Of a stretch of 64,000 bases of DNA, positions 56,334 through 64,000 are shown in pieces. The notes beneath the pieces were generated by a model. The model was not told the DNA's origin and made no database searches. It saw only the letters and a program-made list of their open reading frames with translations. The stretch is from Paenibacillus yonginensis. Its GTDB lineage: Bacteria > Bacillota > Bacilli > Paenibacillales > Paenibacillaceae. The translations under genes and the position numbers were made by a program. Position 1 is the first letter of the stretch, and each line of letters begins with the position of its first letter. Location of the stretch: NCBI RefSeq assembly GCF_001685395.1, contig NZ_CP014167.1:749501-813500 (forward strand), given 5' to 3'.

Positions 56334-57479
56334 ATGAACAATAAGAACAAGGTTATTTTGATCACCACTATACTGGGCGTGCTTGGAGCAGGAACGGCTG
56401 CTGGCGCCTCAGGTTTTACTGCTAAAGTAACCGGTTTGCTGAGAGGCGATATGAAGGTTACTGTGGACGGACAGGCCACCTCAATGAAACCTGTCGTAAT
56501 TAACGGGCAGGTCTACCTGCCGGCCCGCGCCGAAGCGGAAGCGCTTGGGTATACCCTTAATTACAGCGGTTCCAAGCGGTCGATCTCGATTGATAAAAAG
56601 GATGAAGGAATCCCTGCTGTCGATCCGGAAACGCATCTGCGCAATACCGGCGTTATTGTCGGCATCGGCAAAATGGATGACAGCCGTTATCAAGTGGAGC
56701 TGCTGGGCCAGGGAGACGACCGCTGGATCTTGCTCAACGTGGACGGAGATACGGTTATCAAGAACAGCGATGGCAGCAAGGCGGCCGTGAAAGACCTTAA
56801 AGCCGGCATGAAAGTGACGGCCGAATACGGGCCGATCGTGGCCAAGTCTTATCCGGGACAATCCCATGCCGCCTCCCTGACGTTGGGTTCCCAAACACTC
56901 ATCCGGGAGGACGTCATTCAAGACGTGCAGCATACGAGCGACGGTTGGGTCGTTAAGTTCGGGGAAGCCAAAGGCGGTACGTTGATCGCGACCCTGACGG
57001 TAACCTCCGGTAAAGAAACAAGCGTGCTGACCGCCGAAGGGCAGCCTGTAAGCTGGGAAGACGTTAAAGCCGGCCAAAAGGTGCGTGTATACTACGGTTC
57101 GAATGATACGGACAGTAAAATGCCGGAAGGCCCGCTTTATTACATGGTGATGCTGGACGGAAACTCTTCGAATGACAGCGGGGCATTAACGGAGGATCAG
57201 GTTAAAACCTTCCAGGACTTGGCCTGGAAGCAGATCGCCAGCAACTCCACGGTCATAACCGCCAAGAAGGACGCCAAGGTAGAACGGATCGCGGCCAAAG
57301 AGGTCAGTCTCATGACAACAACGGAGGCTCAGAAGAAAGACCTGGAAACCCTCCAGGCAGCGGGAAGCCAAGTGGTAACCGTATCTTTTAATACGAAACA
57401 GGATGCGCTCTTGGGGCCGCTGGTGCTTGCTTTTAATCCGGACACCCAGGTGTTTCTTGGATATTTTCCGAGAAAGTAA
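56334..57479 (+). CDS. secreted protein with copper amine oxidase N-terminal-like domain
   Basis: A 381-residue exported protein. A signal peptide or anchor (residues 6-26) is followed by a domain of the copper amine oxidase N-terminal type (MKVTVDGQATSMKPVVINGQVYLPARAEAEALG), common in Paenibacillus surface proteins, and then a region with repeated small beta motifs (DLKAGMKVTAEYGP, DVKAGQKVRVYYG). It is not an oxidase. ATG 56334 follows AAGGAGCTC. The role is unknown; a cell-envelope function is likely. Confidence 0.82.
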   Translation: MNNKNKVILITTILGVLGAGTAAGASGFTAKVTGLLRGDMKVTVDGQATSMKPVVINGQVYLPARAEAEALGYTLNYSGSKRSISIDKKDEGIPAVDPETHLRNTGVIVGIGKMDDSRYQVELLGQGDDRWILLNVDGDTVIKNSDGSKAAVKDLKAGMKVTAEYGPIVAKSYPGQSHAASLTLGSQTLIREDVIQDVQHTSDGWVVKFGEAKGGTLIATLTVTSGKETSVLTAEGQPVSWEDVKAGQKVRVYYGSNDTDSKMPEGPLYYMVMLDGNSSNDSGALTEDQVKTFQDLAWKQIASNSTVITAKKDAKVERIAAKEVSLMTTTEAQKKDLETLQAAGSQVVTVSFNTKQDALLGPLVLAFNPDTQVFLGYFPRK

Positions 57480-57533
57480 TTTGGTAATTAGCAATTTGAA
57501 TGCAAGGTAAGAAGAAAAAATTTAGAAATAAGG

Positions 57534-57574
57534 AAACAGAGCAGGTTATCCGAAGATAGCCGGCTCTGTTTTTA
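57534..57574 (+). terminator. intrinsic terminator after the copper-amine-oxidase-N protein gene
   Basis: AACAGAGC pairs with GGCTCTGTT, with an inner GGTTATC/GATAGCC stem, and is followed by TTTT. Confidence 0.82.
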
Positions 57575-57617
57575 ATTCCGGAGCGCTTTGTTTCATTGCT
57601 AGGAAATGACGATTTTT

Positions 57618-57935
57618 TTATTTTTTGCTGCTGACTTCAAAAGCGTTGAGGATAGAATGAAGCAACCCCGGGAATTTGTCCTCCAAATCTTTAGTCCTGA
57701 TGGATATGAACCTTTGTGTTCCTTGACGGCGAACGAAGACCACCCCTGCTTCGCGAAGCGTTCTCAGGTGATGAGACATCGTCGATTTCGCTATAGGAAC
57801 CTCAAAATAACTACAAGGTTTCTCCCCATTCAGTTGGATTTCGGCCACAATATTTAATCTGATGGGATCGCTAAGAGCCTGTAGTACTGAAGAAAGCTCT
57901 ATTTCATTCCGTTTTGGGTGGAACAGCAACTTCAT
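57618..57935 (-). CDS. ArsR/SmtB family transcriptional regulator
   Basis: A 105-residue winged-helix regulator: LSSVLQALSDPIRLNIVAEI, then IAKSTMSHHLRTLREAGVVFVRRQGTQRFISI. The metal-binding cysteine pair of ArsR is absent (only CSYFEVPIAKS), so it probably answers another signal. It is divergent from the MFS gene by 203 bp and likely represses it. A palindrome-like ATATTTC/GAAATAT is in that gap. Confidence 0.92.
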   Translation of the reverse strand: MKLLFHPKRNEIELSSVLQALSDPIRLNIVAEIQLNGEKPCSYFEVPIAKSTMSHHLRTLREAGVVFVRRQGTQRFISIRTKDLEDKFPGLLHSILNAFEVSSKK

Positions 57936-58082
57936 TCGAAAGTCTCCTTTTGTGTTCTACGGTGTCACTGAGCTTCGTGACTGCCCAATTAGAAGTTCAT
58001 TCCAAACAAGATAAATATCGTTAACTTTGATATAAGCTTATCATTTGGAAGTACCTAATTGCATTTTAAATGATCTCATGCT

Positions 58083-58114
58083 ATATTTCAATTGTTCGTA
58101 AATTATCGAAATAT
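58083..58114. promoter_or_regulatory. candidate ArsR operator
   Basis: ATATTTC (58083-58089) and GAAATAT (58108-58114) form an inverted repeat, with TTCG/CGAA nested within it, about 25 bp before the MFS start. Confidence 0.5.
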
Positions 58115-58138
58115 AACAAAAAGAGTGGGTGAAATCAT

Positions 58139-59555
58139 ATGAAGTCAGCATCAATTGATGTTACTTCTCCTCAAGCCAAAGAGGAAAAAACAATCAGCGA
58201 GTTCAGGAATAAAGAAAGAAGGTTTGTTCACGATACTTCTTGGTATTGCAGTTGTTCTGCAAATTATGAACACAACCATGTTCAACCTTGCAATTCCAAA
58301 GATCTCGTCACAGTTCGAATTAACACCTTCGGTTGCTTCGTTGATCGTAACGGTCTATTCTATTGTATTCGCGGTCGCAGCAATCACCTACAGCCGGCTT
58401 TCTGACTTTATTCCTCTGAGAAGAATGATGATATTTGGTCTTCTCGTATTAGGCCTGTCAGCTTTGGCAGGCATATTTAGCAGCAGTTTTATTTTCTTGC
58501 TGATCATGAGGATTATTCAAGCTATAGGCGCCGGCTCCGTGCTTTCATTAGGAATGGTGTTATTTACACGTTATATTCCTGTTGAACGGCGCGGCAAAGC
58601 TATGGCCTTTATTATGTCGGCTGTTTCACTGGGACTTGGTCTTGGACCGGTAATTGGCGGTATGATTGTTGATTACTTGGGCTGGCGTTATTTATTTGCA
58701 GTCATTGCCTTAGTTTTGCTCCTTATTCCGTTTTTCTATGTACTTATGCCGCGGGAAGTCCCTAAGAAGGGAGTTTTTGACACTCTGGGTGCCATTTTTA
58801 TAGCAATTGGTACATCCGGAGTTCTGCTCTACCTGACCAATCATTATTTGATTGCTTTGTTCCTGGGTATTATTGGGATTATTTTGTTTATTATTCGGAT
58901 TCGCACCAGCGCACATCCGTTCGTCCAGCCCTCTTTGTTTCGAAACGGCCGATACTTGAGCCTTGCTTTAACCGGTGTATTTTCTTATATGGTTAGTTTT
59001 GGGATTTTGTTCTTGATCCCTCAGGTTCTGGTGCACCGCTTTGGTTTTACGGCTAGTCATGCGGGGTTTATTATTTTCCCGGGTTCACTGTGTGCGATTA
59101 TTGCTTCTCGTAAAGTAGGTTCTATTATCGATCGTCATGGTAACTCGTCTCTTCTCCGTTTTATGCCGCTTGTTCTGTTAACAGGTACAGTTTTATTCGC
59201 GTTGTTTGCTGCGGATTCATGGCTGTCTATTTTATTTTTCTACATTCTGGTTAGCTTGAGTTTCTCTACCCTGACAAGCAGCGTTTCGAACCAGATTTCT
59301 AGGGTTCTCCAGGGACCGCAGGTTGGTGCGGGAATGGGTTTGTATCAGCTTTTGCAGTTCTTCAGTGGTGCCTTCAGTGTCGCTCTGGCATCAAGTGCTA
59401 TGGAATGGCAAAAGGGACGGGTACTTCAAGTAGTTTATACGAATATCTTCTGGGGAATGGCCTTATTGGCGGTTATCTGCGTGTTGTGCTCCTTATTCTA
59501 CAGCCGTAGCTCTTCCCTGGCTGCCGAATCTAACAAAGGGTCTGTCCCAAATTAA
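58139..59555 (+). CDS. MFS transporter, apparent +1 frameshift near the N-terminus
   Basis: A drug:H+ antiporter-type major facilitator with about twelve to fourteen helices; GGMIVDYLGWRYLFAVIA (motif C region) and IQAIGAGSVLSLGMVL are typical. The natural start is ATG 58139 (MKSASIDVTSPQAKEEK, with GGGTG upstream), but the frame breaks at a run of six A (58195-58200). Deleting one A gives AKEEKQSASSGIKKEGLFTILLG, which merges with the transporter. The other frame start at 58158 has no ribosome site and an odd Leu-rich beginning. The repaired length would be about 471 residues. Regulated probably by the divergent ArsR protein. Confidence 0.85.
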
Positions 59556-59632
59556 TCCTGTTATGAAAATAGGAAAATAGCGCCTGATACAAAGGCCCTG
59601 AAGCGGACGTCTCAAATCCTCAAACTAGCTTT

Positions 59633-59670
59633 AAAGAGAGCAGATTATCAAAAGATAATCTGCTCTCTTT
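59633..59670 (+). terminator. intrinsic terminator after the MFS gene
   Basis: A perfect 17-bp stem (AAAGAGAGCAGATTATC with its complement) around AAAA, ending in TTT. Confidence 0.9.
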
Positions 59671-59885
59671 TACAAATAAATAAGATTTTGAGAAGTAGTT
59701 GGAGATATATACCGCAACCACTTCTGTTTTTTTATGTTACTGCCCTTACCAGCTTTGTTTACAAACCAGATAATTTTTTACATATACCAAAAGATCCGGT
59801 GACTTTATCTTAACAAACGAGATTTATAGTGAGTAGGACAAAGCTTCGCCTAACCCCATTCTTGAAAGTTAAAGGAGGCCTCGTG
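59671..59885 (+). promoter_or_regulatory. upstream region of the Ugp-like operon
   Basis: There is no gene. Scattered PhoP-box-like hexamers appear: TTTACA at 59758 and 59777 and TTAACA at 59810; only the last two are a multiple of 11 bp apart (33 bp). AAAGGAGG before the first gene is a strong ribosome site. Control by PhoP is a weak suggestion only. Confidence 0.3.
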
Positions 59886-60848
59886 ATGAGCGAGCTGGAC
59901 AATCAGCTGAACATACCCATTGCAGGGAAACCAGCGGCTGAGGTTGCCTATAGTCGAACGGCGTCGCTGAAGAAATTGAGGTTTAAGGAAAACGCCCTGG
60001 CCTATACGTTTCTAGCGCCATCCCTGATTTTATTTATCGTTTTCCTGTTCTATCCGCTGGTTAAGTCGGTTTATCTCAGTGTACACAGCACAGACCCTAC
60101 CGGCCGTATCGCCGCTTTTGTCGGATTCGAGAATTTTGCGGATTTATTCTCCTCCGGTTTATTTATCAGCGGAATAAAAATTACGGCTTTGTTTGCTTTG
60201 CTGACGGTTCCTACCGGCATTCTGCTGGCCTTGATTTTGTCGGCGCTGACCCATCATCTGCTGCGGGGCAAACGATTTTTTCAATTTGCCTTCTCGCTAC
60301 CGATGGTCATTTCGGTGGGTTCCGCCAGCGTCATCTGGAAGTTTCTGTTCCATCCCACGCTCGGCATGCTGAATTACCTGCTCGAGAAGGTGGGCATGAC
60401 TCCAGTTCAGTGGCTGATCGATCCGCACTTCGCGCTGTTGTCCATTTCCATTATGACCATATGGATGAATTTGGGATTCAATTACATCATTTTATCCAGC
60501 GGCATGCAGGGGCTGCCTGATGAAATTTACGAAAGCGCCAAGATCGACGGCGCGGGACCGCTGCGAGTTTTTTACCGGATCACAATGCCGCTGCTTTCGC
60601 CGACTTTGTTTTTTGTGCTGGTGGTATCGACCATCAGCGCGTTCCAGTCCTTTGGTCAAATCAATATTTTGACCCAGGGCGGACCAGTGAATGCCACCAA
60701 CGTGTTCGTTTATTCGATTTACCAGGAATCCTTCATCAACTTCCGCTTCGGAACGGGCAGCGCGCAAGCGATCATGCTGTTCCTGGTCATCATGCTGCTG
60801 ACCTTAATCCAGTTCAAATGGGTGGAAAGGAAAGTGCACTATCAATGA
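59886..60848 (+). CDS. sugar/glycerol-3-phosphate ABC transporter permease (UgpA-like)
   Basis: A 320-residue permease with six helices and the MalF-type EAA loop (DEIYESAKIDGAGPLRVFYRITMPLL). ATG 59886 is chosen because AAAGGAGG lies just ahead. The last three genes of the operon (two permeases and a binding protein) are most like the glycerol-3-phosphate uptake system UgpABE, judged from the binding protein. The stop overlaps the next start by 4 bp. Confidence 0.88.
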   Translation: MSELDNQLNIPIAGKPAAEVAYSRTASLKKLRFKENALAYTFLAPSLILFIVFLFYPLVKSVYLSVHSTDPTGRIAAFVGFENFADLFSSGLFISGIKITALFALLTVPTGILLALILSALTHHLLRGKRFFQFAFSLPMVISVGSASVIWKFLFHPTLGMLNYLLEKVGMTPVQWLIDPHFALLSISIMTIWMNLGFNYIILSSGMQGLPDEIYESAKIDGAGPLRVFYRITMPLLSPTLFFVLVVSTISAFQSFGQINILTQGGPVNATNVFVYSIYQESFINFRFGTGSAQAIMLFLVIMLLTLIQFKWVERKVHYQ

Positions 60849-61669
60849 GAAAGTTTACAGCCGCGCAAGCCTTGTCCTACCTGCTGCTCCTTGCGGCAGC
60901 CGTCATGGTGCTGTATCCGGTGGTATACAGCCTCTTTATGTCTGTCATGTCGCAGGCTGAAGCCAGTGCTTATCCGCCCAGCCTGTTCCCGCATACTTTT
61001 CATTTAGCGAATATGCAGGAAGTATTCCATATCGTGCCGATCGCGGTGTTTATCGGGAATACCTTCCTCGTATCCGGCATTGTGATGGTGGGCCAGCTCA
61101 TAACCTCCAGTCTGGCGGCTTATGCTTTTGCCAAGATGGAATTCAAGGGCAAGGGATTGATGTTCAGCTTGTTTGTTGCGACCATGATGGTCCCTTGGGA
61201 AGTCACGATGATTCCGAACTATTTGACGGTTCGTGGTCTGGATTGGCTGGATACTTATCAAGGCCTGACCCTTCCTTTTCTGGCGACAGCGTTCGGCACC
61301 TTTATGCTGCGGCAGTTCTTCCTGCAAATTCCGAAAGAGCTGTTTGAGGCGGCCCGCATGGACGGCTGCGGACATTTCCGCTATTTTCTGCTTCATATGC
61401 TGCCTTTGTCCCGGCCGGCGCTTGGCACACTTGCCGTTTATTCTTTCCTGAATATGTACAACTCTTATCTGTGGCCGCTGCTTATCACGAACAGCAAACC
61501 GATGAGGACCATCCAGATCGGCATTTCGATGCTCGAATTCCAGGAGAGCACCTCCTGGAACCTCGTTTTTGCCGGCATTACGCTGGCGATTCTGCCTTCC
61601 TTGATTCTGCTGGTTTTTGGCCTGAAGCAGCTGGTGCGCGGGATGGCGGCAGGAGCGCTCAAGGGTTGA
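60845..61669 (+). CDS. sugar/glycerol-3-phosphate ABC transporter permease (UgpE-like)
   Basis: A 274-residue permease of the MalG type with six helices. The EAA loop reads PKELFEAARMDGCGHFRYFLLHMLP. The ATG at 60845 overlaps the preceding stop (ATGA), so the two permeases are coupled. GTIRVRGLDWLDTYQ-type loops (here LTVRGLDWLDTYQGL) fit the UgpE/sugar branch. It needs an ATPase from elsewhere, since none is encoded nearby. Confidence 0.88.
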   Translation: MRKFTAAQALSYLLLLAAAVMVLYPVVYSLFMSVMSQAEASAYPPSLFPHTFHLANMQEVFHIVPIAVFIGNTFLVSGIVMVGQLITSSLAAYAFAKMEFKGKGLMFSLFVATMMVPWEVTMIPNYLTVRGLDWLDTYQGLTLPFLATAFGTFMLRQFFLQIPKELFEAARMDGCGHFRYFLLHMLPLSRPALGTLAVYSFLNMYNSYLWPLLITNSKPMRTIQIGISMLEFQESTSWNLVFAGITLAILPSLILLVFGLKQLVRGMAAGALKG

Positions 61670-61754
61670 GCTCAAGCAAACTAGAAGTATCAAGCGGTCT
61701 TTGCCGCTTCATATAAACCAACAAATATACAATAACTAAGGGAGAGATCTGTGC

Positions 61755-63173
61755 ATGAAGGGGTTTCGTTTCAAGAAAAGTTTGCTTCTGCTGACTACGG
61801 CTTTGACTGTAGCCTTGGCAGGATGCGGTTCCAATTCCGGCAGCGGCAATGCGGGCGCAAGCTCAAACAACGGCGGCGGCAATAATGGCACGGCCAGCAA
61901 CAATTCCGGTACGGCAGCTGCTGCAACGGCAGCCCCTGCCCCTGTTAAACTCACATGGTGGCACTCCATGTCGGGAACCAACGAGAAGGCGATTAATGAA
62001 ATCGTGTCTGATTTCAACGCAAGCCATCAGGACATCCAGGTTGAAGCCGTATTCCAGGGCAGCTATGACGAAAGCTTGAATAAACTCAAAGCTTCGATCG
62101 GATCGAACAGTGGCCCCGACCTGATGCAAGTGTACGAAATCGGCAGTAAATTCATGATCGATTCCAAACTGATTACGCCGGTTCAACAATTTATTGATGC
62201 AGACAACTACGATCTGTCCCAGCTGGAACCCAACATTACCCGTTACTATACTATTGACGGTAAGTTGAACGCGATGCCGTTTAATACTTCCAACCCGATC
62301 CTGTATTACAACAAAGACGCCTTTAAAGCGGCCGGACTTGATCCGGAGAACCCGCCAAAGACGTACGAGGATTTCGAGAAAGCGGCCAAGGCTTTGGCTA
62401 AAAACGGCAAACCAGCTGCCTCGATCGCGATTTACGGCTGGTTTATGGAGCAGTTCTTCGCCAATCAAAATGCCGACTACGTCAACAACGGCAACGGCCG
62501 TGAAAGCACAGCTACGGAATCACTGCTTAATTCCGACGCCGGCGTAAAAACGCTGGAATGGTGGAAACGGATGCTGGATGAGAAAGCCGTCTCCAACCTG
62601 GGACGGAAAACAGACGATACTGACGCCGCGTTTGCTGCAGGGCAAATCGCTATGACGCTTGATTCCACAGCTTCCCTGCGCAACATCGTACAATCCGTTG
62701 GCGGCAAGTTCGAAGTAGGCACAGGTTTCCTGCCTAGACCTGCTGACGCTAAAGAAGGCGGCGTGGTTGTGGGCGGCGCCAGCTTGTATATCATGAACAA
62801 CAAACCTGAAGAAGAACAAAAAGCAACATGGGAATTCATCAAATATTTGGCCACCCCTGAAGTTCAGGCGAAATGGAGCGTAAATACAGGTTACTTCCCG
62901 ATCACAAAAGCAGCTTACGATCAACAGGTATTGAAGGACAACATGGCTAAATATCCGCAGTTCCAAACGGCTGTTGATCAGCTGCATGCTTCTACGGAAT
63001 CCACGGCTACTTCGGGCGCGGTAATGGGCGTATTCCCGGAAGCCCGCCAAATCGTGGAAGGCGCTATTGAAGCAGCACTGAACGGCCAGAAAGAACCAAA
63101 AGCAGCTTTGGATGAGGCTGCTAAACAAATTACAGATAAAATTGCTCAATACAACAAAACCGTTCAGAATTAA
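61755..63173 (+). CDS. extracellular solute-binding lipoprotein, UgpB-like
   Basis: A 472-residue lipoprotein. A signal peptide with lipobox LAGC (cysteine near residue 24) and an Asn/Ser/Gly-rich spacer precede the binding domain. LTWWHSMSGTNEK, QVYEIGSKFMI, ILYYNKDAFKAAGLDPENPPKT and VVGGASLYIM closely follow E. coli UgpB, the glycerol-3-phosphate binding protein, so this substrate or a related phosphodiester is likely. GGGAGAG lies ahead of ATG 61755. A long terminator follows. Confidence 0.88.
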   Translation: MKGFRFKKSLLLLTTALTVALAGCGSNSGSGNAGASSNNGGGNNGTASNNSGTAAAATAAPAPVKLTWWHSMSGTNEKAINEIVSDFNASHQDIQVEAVFQGSYDESLNKLKASIGSNSGPDLMQVYEIGSKFMIDSKLITPVQQFIDADNYDLSQLEPNITRYYTIDGKLNAMPFNTSNPILYYNKDAFKAAGLDPENPPKTYEDFEKAAKALAKNGKPAASIAIYGWFMEQFFANQNADYVNNGNGRESTATESLLNSDAGVKTLEWWKRMLDEKAVSNLGRKTDDTDAAFAAGQIAMTLDSTASLRNIVQSVGGKFEVGTGFLPRPADAKEGGVVVGGASLYIMNNKPEEEQKATWEFIKYLATPEVQAKWSVNTGYFPITKAAYDQQVLKDNMAKYPQFQTAVDQLHASTESTATSGAVMGVFPEARQIVEGAIEAALNGQKEPKAALDEAAKQITDKIAQYNKTVQN

Positions 63174-63227
63174 GCTCGAGAGGAATAAGAAGGATCAAAC
63201 AAGAAATTAGGCACAGCTTGTGACGTA

Positions 63228-63290
63228 TCCCTCGGCCCGGACTGCAGGAAGGAAATGTTCCTCCCTTGCGGACAGGCCGGGGGATTTTTC
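63228..63290 (+). terminator. terminator after the Ugp-like operon
   Basis: CCCTCGGCC pairs with GGCCGGGGG over a long, partly paired loop, followed by TTTTTC. Confidence 0.7.
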
Positions 63291-63297
63291 TAATGTC

Positions 63298-64000
63298 TTA
63301 TACCGGAGTTTGCACATAAGGACTCTGCCGGATCATCTGGATGAAGTGATCAGCTGCGGCCGACAAGGGTTCCTTCCTCCGGGTACATACGCCGATGGTG
63401 TTCCGAAGCCGGATCCCCTCTACGTCCACCCTGCATAACGCGCCTCGCTCTACGTAATCGCGCACCACCAGCGAAGAAACAAAGCTGGCCCCATAACCGG
63501 CAACGACGGAGGTAATGGCTTCGTGCAGGCCGTTAAACTGCAGGGCCACACGGGGAGCCGGCAGATTATAGGTACGGCACAGGGAGAATAACCGCTCACG
63601 GGTGGAGCTTCCTTCTTCCCGCATGACAAAAGGCTGCTTGACCATCTCCTCCAAGCCGATCTTCCGGCCGGCATAAGGATGCAGCGGAGAGACAACAAAC
63701 CACAGCTCGTCTTCAAACAGCTGCTCCATTTGAATGCTGTCCTCCCACTCTTCCGCTGCGCCTCCAAATACCGCCATATCTGCCTCCATATTTAGCAGCA
63801 GCTTCATGGCACCGGCCGAATTGGTGGTGGTGATGGACATTTCGACCTGCTCGTATTTTTGTTTGAAACCCGCAATCCATGCGGGAAGCAGAAAATTTGC
63901 GGGCAGATAGGTAGCCGCAAGCCTGATGGCACCTTTGGCGCCGGACTGGTAATCCAGCACGAGCTGTTCGATCTGCTGCTCAACGGCAAACAGGCGCGTT
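63298..64000 (-). CDS. LysR family transcriptional regulator, C-terminal part (truncated by window edge)
   Basis: The frame is open to the right edge, so the N-terminal helix-turn-helix lies outside the window. The visible 234 residues start with TRLFAVEQQIEQLVLDY, the linker helix of LysR regulators, followed by the two-lobed effector domain (GAIRLAATYLPANFLLP, ITSVVAGYGASFVSSLVV). The latter segment matches the conserved G-x-G-ALPS-like stretch. It is convergent to the Ugp-like operon. The regulated gene is presumably beyond the edge. Confidence 0.9.
   Translation of the reverse strand, partial: TRLFAVEQQIEQLVLDYQSGAKGAIRLAATYLPANFLLPAWIAGFKQKYEQVEMSITTTNSAGAMKLLLNMEADMAVFGGAAEEWEDSIQMEQLFEDELWFVVSPLHPYAGRKIGLEEMVKQPFVMREEGSSTRERLFSLCRTYNLPAPRVALQFNGLHEAITSVVAGYGASFVSSLVVRDYVERGALCRVDVEGIRLRNTIGVCTRRKEPLSAAADHFIQMIRQSPYVQTPV

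Overview
The window looks like a Paenibacillus-type chromosome (endospore-forming, low-GC-lineage Firmicute with moderate to high GC). The evidence is strong GGAGG-type ribosome sites, frequent GTG/TTG starts, an alpha/beta-type SASP, YtvI and YjcZ sporulation genes, an SLH-anchored surface enzyme, a fused class I fumarase and Pho-type two-component genes. No rRNA is present. Two complete tRNA genes (Leu-CAG, Ala-GGC) and one split tRNA-Ala are present.

Positions 1-33.9 kb are mostly core genome. They run from the dnaE 3' end through a PgpA-family gene, mgtC, accD-accA, pyk, a thioesterase, fxsA, ytvI, then citZ-icd-mdh, an SDR and fumA. The phosphate block follows: phoR, phoP, a CBS/methyl-accepting-like protein, pstB and phoU, with PhoP-box-like hexamers at 11-bp spacing before phoP and pstB. 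An IS200-type element separates this from polA-mutM-coaE-lytic transglycosylase, SASP, nrdR, two small-molecule/drug transporter-type genes, yjcZ, tRNA-Leu, a DM13 lipoprotein, a DoxX-like protein and a second two-component system.

Positions 34-46 kb are an accessory zone. A tRNA-Ala(GGC) gene is cut in its D arm by a 3,360-bp AT-rich islet that carries a SIR2-family gene and a HerA ATPase (the composition of the known HerA-SIR2/Nezha anti-phage systems), plus its own complete tRNA-Ala(GGC) placed just downstream of the interrupted gene's promoter. An 11-bp sequence from the tRNA D arm is present at both edges. No integrase gene is visible. Next come a FusB-type EF-G-binding protein and an Lsa-type ABC-F protein, each preceded by an intrinsic terminator inside its leader. 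A TetR/DoxX pair with a perfect operator and an ABC exporter also lie here.

Positions 46-64 kb hold an SLH 5'-nucleotidase, an acyl-CoA-dehydrogenase-like enzyme, a GH94 phosphorylase with a cre-like site, a ketopantoate-reductase-like gene divergent from a TetR regulator, a VanY-type peptidase, a copper-amine-oxidase-N domain protein, ArsR/MFS divergent genes, a UgpA-UgpE-UgpB-like importer without its own ATPase, and the 3' part of a LysR regulator.

Three genes (polA, the SIR2 gene and the MFS gene) each have a frame break that is exactly repaired by removing one base from a homopolymer. This pattern suggests base-calling overcalls, but real mutations are not excluded.
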